Source: Paenibacillus sp. JJ-223 (lineage in GTDB: Bacteria > Bacillota > Bacilli > Paenibacillales > Paenibacillaceae). Taken from it: 64,000 bases of DNA. The notes under the pieces were generated by a model. The model was not told where the DNA came from. It saw nothing but the letters and a program-made list of their open reading frames with translations, and searched no databases. The position numbers and the translations under genes are program-made. Positions 1 to 8,941 of the stretch are shown here, piece after piece (the first letter of the stretch is position 1; each line of letters starts with the position of its first letter). The stretch lies in NCBI RefSeq assembly GCF_927798175.1, contig NZ_CAKMMP010000008.1, positions 1-64,000 on the forward strand, in the 5' to 3' direction.

Positions 1-1
1 G

Positions 2-817
2 TTTGAACGATGTTATTCAAAAGAAGAATTATCTAATGTATATTCTCAACTAATCATAAATGAAAAAATAAATGAAATTGATTTTAGTAATGATAAAGAA
101 AAATACTATTTCATTACATCCTTTATCTGTAAATATAAGATAAAAAATAAAAACTACAAGCAAATCATATTTAATTATTTAAGTAACTCCTACTGTTATA
201 GTTATTCGCAGAAAGAGTGGTTAACTCATGGCAAAGTATTAGAGTATCTGCTTGATCAAGAATTGTATTTTTATTACTCTATCAATGAATTCATTGAAGA
301 GGAAGATAATATTCAGAATTTACTACACTATTTAGATTTAGATGAGTCGATTTTAACAATAAATCTACTCAATGATTGTTATTCAAAAAATAATTTGGAA
401 TTTTCTTGGACCAACCCATTATTTGAGGATACAATTAATGATTCAATATTATCTTATGTAGAAGATATAGATGCTTCCAACTACTGCGATAATTCTGAAA
501 TTGAAAAGTTACTTGAGGAGAATACTAAAGTCTACTATTTTAGAGATCACGAAGAAGTAGATTTTGATAAAGATGCTATAGTCGCGACTTTAGAAAAAAA
601 AATAACTGATGATATTGAAAAAGAAATACAAGAGAAACTTTCTTTGTTAGACAGAAATATAACTAATTATATTACCCTCCCAGCTTCATATGATGTTAGC
701 ACAAATAATTTAGAAAGTATTATTGATTCTTTTTTTAAGGAAGTAGACGATGAATATCACTCTAACCGTTCAGAAAGGTTAAATTTCTCCGAAATCGAAG
801 CCATATTCGAACGTTAA
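2..817 (+). CDS. Unknown AT-rich protein, 5'-truncated by window edge
   Basis: The reading frame is open from base 2 to a stop at 815-817, so 271 codons are visible and the true start lies outside the window. I do not recognise the protein. It is rich in Asn, Ile, Lys, Glu, Asp, Tyr and Ser, has no obvious membrane segment or catalytic motif, and ends in a charged region that includes EKKITDDIEKEIQEKL, which could form a helix or coiled coil. Its codons are strongly A/T-ending, unlike every other gene here, which suggests recent acquisition. A terminator hairpin follows directly. An abortive-infection or phage-related protein is possible, but nothing in the sequence proves it. Confidence 0.7.
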   Translation, partial: FERCYSKEELSNVYSQLIINEKINEIDFSNDKEKYYFITSFICKYKIKNKNYKQIIFNYLSNSYCYSYSQKEWLTHGKVLEYLLDQELYFYYSINEFIEEEDNIQNLLHYLDLDESILTINLLNDCYSKNNLEFSWTNPLFEDTINDSILSYVEDIDASNYCDNSEIEKLLEENTKVYYFRDHEEVDFDKDAIVATLEKKITDDIEKEIQEKLSLLDRNITNYITLPASYDVSTNNLESIIDSFFKEVDDEYHSNRSERLNFSEIEAIFER

Positions 818-838
818 ACCAAAGGGAAGAATTTTTTC

Positions 839-879
839 AAGGCGGATTGTCAAAACAATTTTGACAATCCGCCTTGTTT
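839..879 (+). terminator. Rho-independent terminator after the AT-rich gene
   Basis: Perfect 17-bp arms (839-855 and 859-875) enclose a 3-base loop and are followed by GTTTT. It ends the plus-strand gene that stops at 817. It also separates that gene from the convergent sleB, but the minus-strand side is followed by A rather than T residues, so it is probably one-directional. Confidence 0.85.
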
Positions 880-894
880 TAAACATACTTTCCT

Positions 895-1743
895 TCACCG
901 CGTAAAATCATGCTGCCCGATCGTCAGCAGTGTTGGTCTGCTCTTGCTCCACACGGACGTTGCGATCTTCGGGTTGTAATAATACAGCGCACCGTTCGTC
1001 GGGTCTGAACCATTCAGTGCAGCGCGGGCGGCACGATACGACGTTTGGCTCGGCTTCTGGTTGAACTGGCCGTCATCAATCGCGGTAAACTGCCCTTTCT
1101 GGAAAATGACCTTCGAAATGGACGACGGGAACTTGTCCGACTGCACACGGTTGAGCACAACGGCGCCGACAGCCACCTGTCCTTCAAACGATTCTCCCCG
1201 AGCCTCACCGTGAATCAACTTGGCAAGCTGGCGCAACGTACGACCCTCAGCCTTTATTTTGGCATTCAACTTGGTTAACGTCTTCGGGCCAGCGATGCCG
1301 TCCGCGCTCAGACCGACATGGCGCTGGAAATTGCGTACCGCACTCTGGGTCACCGTGCCGTAATACCCGGTCAAGCCTGCATTAAAATAACCCAGGTCGC
1401 TGAGTTGTTCCTGCAGCTGCAGCACCTGATCATTCTGCACGCCCTGCGCCAGTTTCTGGGCTCCCGCCGAAGGTGCGCCCACCGAAAAGGCCAGGCCTGC
1501 TGCCAACAAGCATGTGCCAAGCAGTACAGCCCCCCTCCCCGGGCGTTTGTTGCGTGCTTGGCCGAGCTCCGGCCGCATGGACTCTCCCAAGCTTGCTGTC
1601 TGAAGCGTCACCGATGGATGCTCCAGCACATTCGCAGTGATGTTATGCATGTCGTTTGTGTCTATCGTATTTCGCGCGTTTTTCAAGTTTTTGAGTTGAA
1701 TGAGTTTTTTCAGATCTTTCATCGATGTCAGCTTGTTCATCAT
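895..1743 (-). CDS. sleB: Spore cortex-lytic enzyme SleB
   Basis: This is a 282-aa germination-specific lytic enzyme that cleaves muramic-lactam peptidoglycan in the spore cortex. A long N-terminal extension of about 65 residues precedes a hydrophobic export segment (about 70-95). Next comes a PG_binding_1 domain (about 103-160, with LQEQLSDLGYFNAGLTGYYG and the D-G-I-A-G-P-K-T motif). The C-terminus is a SleB/CwlJ-type hydrolase domain (about 170-282, with IHGEARGESFEGQVAVGAV and ALYYYNP). The Glu in HGEARGE is the probable catalytic residue. GGAGGTAATC lies just before the ATG. In other Bacillales sleB often has ypeB as an operon partner; none is present here. The pre-signal extension is longer than in B. 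subtilis SleB, so an internal start is possible. Confidence 0.92.
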   Translation of the reverse strand: MMNKLTSMKDLKKLIQLKNLKNARNTIDTNDMHNITANVLEHPSVTLQTASLGESMRPELGQARNKRPGRGAVLLGTCLLAAGLAFSVGAPSAGAQKLAQGVQNDQVLQLQEQLSDLGYFNAGLTGYYGTVTQSAVRNFQRHVGLSADGIAGPKTLTKLNAKIKAEGRTLRQLAKLIHGEARGESFEGQVAVGAVVLNRVQSDKFPSSISKVIFQKGQFTAIDDGQFNQKPSQTSYRAARAALNGSDPTNGALYYYNPKIATSVWSKSRPTLLTIGQHDFTR

Positions 1744-1892
1744 TTCGGATTACCTCCACTTCAATGCATCCGGATTGGCTTCATGGATCGTTCATGCCGG
1801 TGATCGTTCCACGTTCTATAATCTTAGGCAATGCCGGAAACGAAGTCTATCGGACCGATGGAGCAGAGGCACACGCTCTGAAAACACAACGC

Positions 1893-1933
1893 AAAAAGGC
1901 ATGAGTCCTGGGTCACGCCAAGCTCACGCCTTT
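1893..1933 (-). terminator. Terminator downstream of niaP-like gene
   Basis: Read leftward, AAAGGCGTGAG pairs with CTCATGCCTTT (one G-U pair) and is followed by more T residues. It lies about 90 bases past the permease stop, in the sleB upstream region. Confidence 0.65.
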
Positions 1934-2020
1934 CTTCTAACATTGCATTAAAACTTGCCCAATCACGTACAACTTAGGCTGACAGACCTGCACAGGGAAT
2001 GATTGGTTTTCTTATGCCGT

Positions 2021-3238
2021 CTAATCTTCCAGCTCCTGTCCCTTGGTTTCCCGGCCCAGGAACAATACCGCCGCGGCTCCGACCAGGATGGTGACGAAGA
2101 AAATGGTGAAAATCGTGCTGATCTGCACCTCTCGCTGCACTAGCATACCGACCATGAATGGTGCGATGACGCCGCCGATTCGGCCGACCGATGTCGCCAA
2201 GCCCACGCCCGTGGAACGCACCGATGTCGGATAGAGCTCCGGACTGTATGCGTACAATCCGCCCCATGCACCGAGGTTGAAGAAGGAAAGGAAAATCCCT
2301 GCCGTCAAAATCGCCGCTTCCGTCGTTGCCAATCCAAAGGCGATCGCGCTCACTGCGGTCAGGGTCAGATAAACGACCAACACAAACTTGCGGCCAAACC
2401 GTTCAATGAAATACGCAGCGGTGAAATATCCCGGCAGCTGCGCCAGCGTCATGATCAACACGTACTGGAAGCTCTTCACCAGCGTGAACCCTTTGGCCAT
2501 CACGACCGAAGGCAGCCACAAGAACATGCCGTAATACGAAAAAATGACGGTAAACCACAGAATCCACAGCATCAGCGTGGTACGGCGATGCGGAACGGAC
2601 CAGACAGTAGCCACTTTTTCGCGGAACGTCGTTTTGCGGATCGTCGTGTTCTCCTTGAACCGTGGCGGATCCTGGATGACTCTGCGCAAATAAAGCGCAT
2701 AGATTGCGGGCACCGCGCCGATCGCAAAGGCGATGCGCCAGCCGTATTCCGGAATGACAAAGTTCGCCACCAGCGCGGATACGATCCAGCCGCCCGCCCA
2801 GAAGCTCTCCAGCAGCACGACGGCCCGGCCGCGTTCCTTGGTCGGAATCGACTCGGATACCAGCGTCGAAGCTACCGGCAGTTCACCGCCCAGACCGATG
2901 CCGGCCACGAGGCGCAGCACGCACAGCACGGCGAATCCGGTGGCGAGCGCGGACAACCCGCTCGCGATCGTAAAGATTAACAGCGTCCAGATCAGGATCG
3001 CCCTGCGGCCATACCGATCGGCAAGCGCTCCCGCAAGAAGCGCGCCAAGCGCCATGCCGATGGAATTAATGCTGGTGAGCACGCCCACCTGACCTGCGCT
3101 CAGGTTCCATTCCTTGGCCAGCGCAGCCACGATGAAGGAGATCATGCCTACCTCCATCGCATCGAACAACCAGCTCATGCCGGCACTGAATAGCAGCTTG
3201 CGCTGCTTGGGATTACGCAACACTTCCAGATTGCTCAT
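2021..3238 (-). CDS. niaP: MFS permease, NiaP (niacin) type
   Basis: This 405-aa protein has about twelve membrane segments and belongs to the Major Facilitator Superfamily. The cytoplasmic loop signature between TM2 and TM3 reads GALADRYGRR, and a second copy in the other half reads ERFGRK. The stretches WLFDAMEVGMISFI, GGELPVASTLVSESIP, LLESFWAGGW and YYGMFLWLPSVVMAKGF align by memory with B. subtilis NiaP (YceI), an importer of nicotinate and nicotinamide, through most of the length. The ATG follows GAGGGAGCAATGATCGA. It is monocistronic, with its own terminator. A related aromatic-acid or sugar-porter substrate cannot be excluded from sequence alone. Confidence 0.8.
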   Translation of the reverse strand: MSNLEVLRNPKQRKLLFSAGMSWLFDAMEVGMISFIVAALAKEWNLSAGQVGVLTSINSIGMALGALLAGALADRYGRRAILIWTLLIFTIASGLSALATGFAVLCVLRLVAGIGLGGELPVASTLVSESIPTKERGRAVVLLESFWAGGWIVSALVANFVIPEYGWRIAFAIGAVPAIYALYLRRVIQDPPRFKENTTIRKTTFREKVATVWSVPHRRTTLMLWILWFTVIFSYYGMFLWLPSVVMAKGFTLVKSFQYVLIMTLAQLPGYFTAAYFIERFGRKFVLVVYLTLTAVSAIAFGLATTEAAILTAGIFLSFFNLGAWGGLYAYSPELYPTSVRSTGVGLATSVGRIGGVIAPFMVGMLVQREVQISTIFTIFFVTILVGAAAVLFLGRETKGQELED

Positions 3239-3383
3239 TCGATCATTGCTCCCTCGATCTCGTAATCGTCATAATGACACTAACCCATTATTATGCAGAA
3301 TGATCCAGAAAGCAATGAAAAATACGTAGGAATGACCAACCGTTTACAGCCTGGTTGCGGCATTCATCCTGTTAATGGGAGAA

Positions 3384-3420
3384 AATAAAAAAACAGGATG
3401 CAACAACTCCTTGCACCCTG
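3384..3420 (-). terminator. Terminator of the lipoprotein gene
   Basis: Read leftward, a 10-bp stem (CAGGGTGCAA with TTGCATCCTG, one G-U pair) is followed by seven T residues, then ATTTT. It lies beyond repeat copy A, so the repeat appears to be carried in the 3' untranslated region of the lipoprotein transcript. Confidence 0.85.
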
Positions 3421-3460
3421 CGCCCTTACCTTCAAATTTGCCCTTTAAAATTTATATTCT

Positions 3461-3660
3461 GATATAAACCGCAAAAAAAATATCCGCATGTTAACGGAGA
3501 GGCAGAACCAATCTGGAGAAGCAGAGCCGTCGCTTGAAAGCCTTCTGAAAGAAAGCTGGTCGGAAGCATAGACTGTTCTCCGGATTTCCCCTTTGAAAGA
3601 TGGAATTTGAATAAATCTGGGGATCCCAGCGATCGGAAGATGTTTCTAACTACGTAGTGG
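3461..3660 (+). repeat. Dispersed intergenic repeat, copy A
   Basis: This stretch shares a long patchy match with segments at 12640-12845 (inverted) and within 27348-28217. Shared landmarks in order are GATATAA, TAACGGAGA, CAGAACCAATCTGGAGAAG (3503-3521), CTGAAAGAAAGCTG, TCGGAAGCATAG, CTCCGGATTTCCCCTT, a variant of CGGGGATAACAGCGATC, and GGAAGATG. No coding frame is conserved between copies, so it is treated as a non-coding element. Confidence 0.8.
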
Positions 3661-3690
3661 CTCCGTGTAAAAATCATTGGTTCAACTGAT

Positions 3691-4383
3691 CTAATCGCTG
3701 CGAACCGTGGATAAAGAAACGAGAACCGGGCTGGCAAAATCGGATGCTTCCTCCTCTTTTGGGTTATGAAGACGGAACAGGAACGCATCTCCCGTTTCCG
3801 ATTCCCAAACCATGTAGTCCCACACTCCGCCCTCGCCCGAGGTTTGAAGATACAGCGCCGCAAAGCCCAGCGGATGTTCCACCAGTTCGCCGCTGTAATC
3901 GGCCACCTCGCCGTGGGCACCCAGCTCTTTCTCGCCCGCGGCCCGAAGCTCTTCCAGATTGTATCCTTCAGGCAGCGGTTCGATATCTGCATAATAATCA
4001 GCGTTTTTCTCCAGCGACAGACGGCCTTTCTCCGCATCAAAAGCAAATCCGTCAAACACGTACAGGGAAAATCCTTCGCCCTGATGAAGCTGGGCGGTCA
4101 ACGTCTTATTTCCTTCCGGCGTCAACAGGCCAAAGCTTTCGCTCTGCGGACGTTCTGTTTCTGTAGCCGACGGCGACGTTCCCTCATGATCCTCACCCGG
4201 TTCGTTGCCCGGATTCGGTTCTCCTTCCCCAGCAGAAGGGGAAGACTCGGGCGCCTCCGTATTTTGCGATGGAGCAGATGATTCAGGCGAAGAAGACGGT
4301 GCGTTCGTTCCGGAACAAGCCGCAAGCATAAACACCAAGGCCAACATTGGTACGCTCTTCCATACGTTAGATAACGAAATCAT
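3691..4383 (-). CDS. Lipoprotein of unknown function
   Basis: This is a 230-aa predicted lipoprotein. The signal peptide ends in a lipobox LAAC, with Cys23 as the lipidation site. A long low-complexity linker rich in Ser, Pro, Glu and Gly (about 25-85) is followed by a compact domain of about 145 residues with the features FSLYVFDGFAFDAEKGRLSL and WDYMVWESETGDAFLFRLHNP. The domain looks like a small beta-rich extracytoplasmic fold; I do not recognise a named family. GGGAGATC precedes the ATG. It is monocistronic, and its transcript likely runs through repeat copy A to the terminator near 3400. Confidence 0.75.
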   Translation of the reverse strand: MISLSNVWKSVPMLALVFMLAACSGTNAPSSSPESSAPSQNTEAPESSPSAGEGEPNPGNEPGEDHEGTSPSATETERPQSESFGLLTPEGNKTLTAQLHQGEGFSLYVFDGFAFDAEKGRLSLEKNADYYADIEPLPEGYNLEELRAAGEKELGAHGEVADYSGELVEHPLGFAALYLQTSGEGGVWDYMVWESETGDAFLFRLHNPKEEEASDFASPVLVSLSTVRSD

Positions 4384-4599
4384 GGCAGATCTCCCTTTCG
4401 ATTCGGTAAGCTCACTTACCTTTGTTACACTTACATACCCAAACGCGACGACGATTAAAAAGGTTACCGATATAAACGAAAATAGGTCCTCGTCCCTCCA
4501 TTTCCCATATTACAAACCATAAACATCCTTTTAGTTTTTTACCTACCCATATACCTTGCAAGCACTTCATTGGCAATTCAGCCAGAATGCAACGCTCAC

Positions 4600-4631
4600 A
4601 AAAAAACGGATCGAACGTTAAGTTCGATCCG
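4600..4631 (-). terminator. Terminator of the ABC importer operon
   Basis: Perfect 10-bp arms (4607-4616 and 4622-4631) enclose a 5-base loop. Read leftward they are followed by seven T residues. The hairpin begins 16 bases past the second permease stop. Confidence 0.92.
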
Positions 4632-4646
4632 GTTTCATGCATCTTT

Positions 4647-5459
4647 CTATCCTTTCAGCGATCCCGCCGTCATGCCTGCCACGAAATACCGCTGCAGCAT
4701 GATGAACAGCGCGATCATCGGAACGGCCGTGATCAACACGCCGGCGAGCAGCATCGGATAATTGGTGACATACTCGCCCCGGAACTGCATCAGCGCGAGC
4801 GGCAGCGTCAGCTTGGACTTGCTGCTCAGCATCAGCATCGGAATCAGCAGGTCGTTCCAGACCATCACGAGCAAAAAGGTGGTCGTCGCGGCCAGGGACG
4901 GTGCAGCCAGCGGCAGCGCGATGCGGGAATACAGCTTCCACTCGCTCGCGCCGTCCATGCTGCCTGCCTCCAAAATTTCGGCATTCAGCATGCGCATGAA
5001 CCCGGTCAGCATAAAGACGGAAACCGGCATCAGCATCGCGGCGGATACCACGATCAGCCCGGTCAGGCTATCCGACCACCCCAGCGTTCGCGTCAAGGAA
5101 TAGATCGGCAGCATGCTGACCTGCGAAGGTACGATGAGCCCTGCCACGAACAGGGCAAACACCACCTTGCCCACACTGCCTCCCCAACGGACGATGGCGT
5201 AGGCGATCATGCTGCTGAGCAGCAGTTCGATCGCAACGGTCGAGAGCGTGACGATCAGGCTGTTGCCAAAGTACTGCCACATCGGCTGGTTGCGAAACAT
5301 GCCCGTGATGTTATCCCATGTGAACGGGTCCGGCCAGCCGAAGGGGCTCGTGAAGAAATGGCTGCTTGTTTTGAACGACGAGATGAATACAAAGTACAGC
5401 GGCACCAGAACGAGCAGTGCATAAATGAGCAGAATCAGGCGGCTAAACCATTTAAACAA
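4647..5459 (-). CDS. Carbohydrate-type ABC permease (CUT1, MalG-like)
   Basis: This is the second inner-membrane subunit of a binding-protein-dependent importer: 270 aa, about six membrane helices, a long first periplasmic loop, and the cytoplasmic EAA loop EAGSMDGASEWKLYSRIALP that docks on the ATPase. The size and the C-terminal RYFVAGMTAGSLKG are typical of MalG-like CUT1 permeases. The start is TTG, supported by AGAAGGGAG eight bases upstream. It follows the first permease by 46 bases. No ATPase gene lies in the operon; CUT1 systems in Firmicutes commonly borrow a shared MsmX-type ATPase. Confidence 0.88.
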   Translation of the reverse strand: MFKWFSRLILLIYALLVLVPLYFVFISSFKTSSHFFTSPFGWPDPFTWDNITGMFRNQPMWQYFGNSLIVTLSTVAIELLLSSMIAYAIVRWGGSVGKVVFALFVAGLIVPSQVSMLPIYSLTRTLGWSDSLTGLIVVSAAMLMPVSVFMLTGFMRMLNAEILEAGSMDGASEWKLYSRIALPLAAPSLAATTTFLLVMVWNDLLIPMLMLSSKSKLTLPLALMQFRGEYVTNYPMLLAGVLITAVPMIALFIMLQRYFVAGMTAGSLKG

Positions 5460-5505
5460 CTTGAAAACTCCCTTCTGCCTCGGCTCAGTGACGGATGTTC
5501 CGATA

Positions 5506-6378
5506 TCAGTAGCTGACGCGATCGGCGCGCAGTGCCTTGAATTGCAAGAGCGTCAGCAGCGCAAGCAATACCAGGAAGATCATGGACCCCGCAGAGGCCA
5601 GACCAAACGAGTAACTGCCAAAGGCGGTATGGTAAATGTAGGTCGTCAATATTTCGGTCGCATAGTTGGGTCCACCATCGGTCATCGTGAAGATCAGGTC
5701 GAACGCCTTGAACGATTGAATCGTCGTATACGCCACCACAATCGTTGCCGATGGAGCGAGCAGCGGCCAGGTCACGTTGCGGAACACCTGCCATCTGCCG
5801 CCTCCGTCCATGCGTGCCGCTTCGTACAACTCGGCCGGGATGCTTTGCAGGCCAGCAATGAAAACGATCATCATTTGTCCGGCATGGGCCCACACCTGTA
5901 CAAATGCAATGGAATAAATCGCGATGGACGGATCGCCGATCCAGTTGCGCGCCATGCTTGTCAGGCCAATCTCATTCAAGCCGTAGTTGATCAAACCGAT
6001 GGACGGATCATATAAGAAAGCCCAGATCAGGCCGACCGATACCGAGGACAGAATGGCCGGCAGGAAATACAAAGCCCGTAATACAACGCTTCTTTTGCTA
6101 TTGCGCACGAGCAGCAATGCCAATACCAGCGAAATGAACGTTTGCGCGATGACCACCGTCAGCATGAACTTGACGTTGTTGCCAAAGGCTTTGTGGAAAA
6201 CGATGCTGCCGAGACTGTCCTTGTAGTTGTCCAACCCCACAAATGCATAGGACGGGGAAACCCCGTCCCAATCCGTAAAGGAGTAGAACAGCCCCGTCAA
6301 CGTTGGAAATACGAACAGCGCAGCGTACAGCAGCAACCCGGGCAGCAGGAACAGGGATAGCTGAAACCGATTTTTCAT
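5506..6378 (-). CDS. Carbohydrate-type ABC permease (CUT1, MalF/UgpA-like)
   Basis: This 290-aa permease subunit has six predicted helices. The opening LFLLPGLLLYAALFVFPTL is typical, and the EAA loop reads EAARMDGGGRWQVFRNVTWP. It starts three bases after the binding-protein stop, so the two are probably translationally coupled. Together with the next gene it should form the heterodimeric channel. The substrate cannot be read from the permease itself; context suggests a sugar or a sugar-like compound processed by the upstream flavin monooxygenase. Confidence 0.88.
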   Translation of the reverse strand: MKNRFQLSLFLLPGLLLYAALFVFPTLTGLFYSFTDWDGVSPSYAFVGLDNYKDSLGSIVFHKAFGNNVKFMLTVVIAQTFISLVLALLLVRNSKRSVVLRALYFLPAILSSVSVGLIWAFLYDPSIGLINYGLNEIGLTSMARNWIGDPSIAIYSIAFVQVWAHAGQMMIVFIAGLQSIPAELYEAARMDGGGRWQVFRNVTWPLLAPSATIVVAYTTIQSFKAFDLIFTMTDGGPNYATEILTTYIYHTAFGSYSFGLASAGSMIFLVLLALLTLLQFKALRADRVSY

Positions 6379-6381
6379 GGC

Positions 6382-7653
6382 TTATTTCCCGATATTCTGA
6401 TCAATGATCGCCTGGGCTTGCTGCGCCGCCTCTTCGGGAGACGTGCCGCTCAGCACGGCCTGGATCGAGTTGGTGACCGCCTTTTGGTTGTCCCCGTTCA
6501 GAATCGTAAAGCGCGGCTGGAATACCGTTTTTTTGCCGGACCAGCCGCCTGCCACCTGCAGCTCCGGCGAATCGTATTTTACGTTGTCCACCGTTACGTT
6601 CTGTCCGGTCGCATTGGCATACTCGGCAGCCACGTCGGGCTTGCTCAGGAACTCGATGAACTTCTTCGCTTCCTCCGGATGTTTGGATTTGCTGTTCACT
6701 GCCAACATAAATGTGGTGGTATGCACGCCCTCATATTTGGCCTGGTCGGCGCTGACCGTAATCGGAGCAAGCAGCCCTTGTTCCAGATTCGGATTCTGCT
6801 GCTTGTTCTGCGCGAGCTGGTACGAACCGCTGGCCAGCATGGCCGCTTTCTCTTGAATGAAGAGCGCTCCGGCCGCAGCGTCTTTGGTTCCGAGCGCGTT
6901 CGGCTGGAAATATCCCTTGTCGTTCAATTCCTTGATTTGGGTCAGCGTTTTGACCCAGAATTCGTCGGTCAGCTTGGCTTCGCCGGCTTCTACTTTTGTA
7001 AAAATGTCGTCACTCGGCGCATTGTTCATGACCATGGTGTTCATGAATTGCCCTGGTCCGATATCTGCTCCGGCAAAAGCAATCGGAATAATGCCGTTAT
7101 CCTTGAGCGTTTGGGCTGCCTTTAGGAAACCATCCCAGTCTTTCGGCGGCGTGAGGCCGTATTTTTCGAACAGTTTGACGTTATAGATCGGCATGTTGTA
7201 CACGAGCTGGTATGGAATGGCATATTGCTTCCCATCCTTCTGTCCGGCTTCGATCAGTTTCGGGTTGTAAGACGACAGGAAGGAAGATCCCGTCAGATCG
7301 GTGAACAGTCCTGCTTTGGCAAAGGCCTCGAACTGCGCGCCCGGAAACGAAGTAAACACGTCGCCTACCGACCCGTCACCCAGCTTGGATTGTACCGTGG
7401 ACTGATACTGATCGGAAGGAAGGGTCTGCATTTCCACCTTGATGTTCGGGTTCTCCTGCTCGAAGGCGGCAATCGTTTTGTTCAGCGCCTCGGAGTCTTC
7501 CCCGCGCCAGTGAATGAAGCTGATCGTCACCTTGCCCGAAGAATCCGAGGAGCCGTTTCCTCCTTCAGCCGCCCCGCTGCCGCAAGCGGACAGCACGATG
7601 GACAAGATGAGCAGGCTGACCAAGGGAAGCAGCATTTTTTTATGTTTTTTCAT
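6382..7653 (-). CDS. Extracellular solute-binding lipoprotein (CUT1 family)
   Basis: This 423-aa family 1 sugar-type binding protein has a signal peptide with KK charges, a hydrophobic core and a lipobox LSAC, followed by a Gly/Ser linker. The mature part begins with VTISFIHWRGEDSEALNKTIAAFEQENPNIKVE, the usual MalE-like opening, and contains a KPDVAAEYANATGQ hinge-type segment. I placed the start at the ATG at 7653 (MKKHKKMLL), nine bases after GGAGG; an ATG six bases upstream is the alternative. It sits between the flavin monooxygenase and the two permeases. Confidence 0.88.
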   Translation of the reverse strand: MKKHKKMLLPLVSLLILSIVLSACGSGAAEGGNGSSDSSGKVTISFIHWRGEDSEALNKTIAAFEQENPNIKVEMQTLPSDQYQSTVQSKLGDGSVGDVFTSFPGAQFEAFAKAGLFTDLTGSSFLSSYNPKLIEAGQKDGKQYAIPYQLVYNMPIYNVKLFEKYGLTPPKDWDGFLKAAQTLKDNGIIPIAFAGADIGPGQFMNTMVMNNAPSDDIFTKVEAGEAKLTDEFWVKTLTQIKELNDKGYFQPNALGTKDAAAGALFIQEKAAMLASGSYQLAQNKQQNPNLEQGLLAPITVSADQAKYEGVHTTTFMLAVNSKSKHPEEAKKFIEFLSKPDVAAEYANATGQNVTVDNVKYDSPELQVAGGWSGKKTVFQPRFTILNGDNQKAVTNSIQAVLSGTSPEEAAQQAQAIIDQNIGK

Positions 7654-7697
7654 AAACATTGACCTCCAGATGAATAGTGAAATGAATTCGCCAAACC

Positions 7698-8906
7698 TTA
7701 TGACTGCGGCTGATGCTGCTTGCGCCGTTCGTTCCATTTGCTGTGAATGAGCGGAAGCGTTGTGCGGCCGAAGTTCTCAGCCTCTTCCAGGTGCGGATAT
7801 CCCGACAGGATGAACGTTTTCACGCCAAGGTCGGCATATTCCAGCAACCGTTCCGCGACCTGGTTCGCCGTACCTACGATCAGAATGGCACCCCCGGAAC
7901 GAACGACGGACAATCCGGTCCAGAGATTGGGTCCAACGACAAACTGCTGTTTCTCGGACAACTCCCGCAGCTCGTTCTGCCTGCGCTGATTGGTAGCATC
8001 TGTCTCGGCAAATGCCGCCTTCGCTTTTTCGATCGCTTCAGGCGGCACCTTGCTGATAATCTCCCACGCGGCTGCCCATGCTTCTTCTTCGGTTTCACGC
8101 ACGAGCACTTGTGCCCGCATGCCGTAACGCATGTCGCGCTTCTGCCCCGTCTCCTGACGGATCTGCTCGCGGATCGTTTCGATTTCTTCGATCTGTTCCT
8201 GAATCCAGTCGTGCGGTTCTCCCCACATCAGGAACGTGTCCGCATGTTCCACCGCAATGCGTTTGGCAATGGGCGAGCTGCCTCCCAAATAAAAGGGCGG
8301 GTGCGGGTTTTGCACCGTTTCCGGCATGCCTACCGGCGCTTTGAAGTGGTAATATTTCCCCTTAAACTCCGTCTGCGATCCCTGCTCTTCTTCGCCTGCT
8401 CCGCTGCCTGCAAATTCCGTCAGGTTCAGGCCGGATGCCTGGGTCCATGAGCGTTTCATCACTTCCATGTATTCGCTCGCCCGTTCATAACGTTCATCAT
8501 GGGCATGAGCGAGCGGGTCGCCGAGCTCTTCCAAATCTTTGACCGAACTTCCGGTGACCACGTTGATCATGGCCCGTCCGCCGGACAGCTGATCCAGAGC
8601 CGCCCCCATTCGGGCCGCGAGTACAGGAGCCACCAACCCGGGCCGCACGGCGACGAGCGGGCGCAATGTCTGCGTATGGCTCATGACGGCCGAGCCGACG
8701 ACCCATGCGTCCAGACACGCTCCGCCCGTCGGAATCAACACAAATTCAAAACCGGCCGTCTCCGCCGTCTGAGCGACCTGCACCAGGTAATCCAGGCTTG
8801 GCTCTCTTTCCGGCGCAACGCCTACATATTTTCCGTCTCCCGCCGTCGGCAAAAACCAGCCGAACGACAATTCCTCGCGTTTGCTCTCTTCGTGTTTACT
8901 CAACAT
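7698..8906 (-). CDS. SsuD-like FMNH2-dependent monooxygenase (LLM class)
   Basis: This 402-aa luciferase-like monooxygenase aligns with alkanesulfonate monooxygenase SsuD. Recognisable stretches are ELSFGWFLPTAGDGKYVG, FEFVLIPTGGACLDAWVV, LRPLVAVRPGLVAPVLAARMGAALDQLSGGRAMINVVTG, YERASEYMEVM, and PPFYLGGSSPIAKRIAVEHADTFLMWGE. Such enzymes use reduced flavin and O2 to cleave C-S bonds in sulfonates. The start was set at the ATG following AAAGGA (8906); in-frame upstream codons lack a ribosome binding site. No flavin reductase lies nearby. It precedes a sugar-type rather than a nitrate/sulfonate-type importer, which is unusual for ssuD. Confidence 0.82.
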   Translation of the reverse strand: MLSKHEESKREELSFGWFLPTAGDGKYVGVAPEREPSLDYLVQVAQTAETAGFEFVLIPTGGACLDAWVVGSAVMSHTQTLRPLVAVRPGLVAPVLAARMGAALDQLSGGRAMINVVTGSSVKDLEELGDPLAHAHDERYERASEYMEVMKRSWTQASGLNLTEFAGSGAGEEEQGSQTEFKGKYYHFKAPVGMPETVQNPHPPFYLGGSSPIAKRIAVEHADTFLMWGEPHDWIQEQIEEIETIREQIRQETGQKRDMRYGMRAQVLVRETEEEAWAAAWEIISKVPPEAIEKAKAAFAETDATNQRRQNELRELSEKQQFVVGPNLWTGLSVVRSGGAILIVGTANQVAERLLEYADLGVKTFILSGYPHLEEAENFGRTTLPLIHSKWNERRKQHQPQS

Positions 8907-8941
8907 GGTCATTCCTTTCATCCGATAATCCATCTGAAATG

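Noticed and set aside
3432..4055. 207-codon minus-strand frame overlapping the lipoprotein gene
   Set aside because: It runs out of frame through the lipoprotein gene and then through repeat copy A; no ribosome binding site or family features.
4587..5516. 309-codon plus-strand frame rich in Gln, His and Arg
   Set aside because: Antisense to the ABC permease; no domain features.
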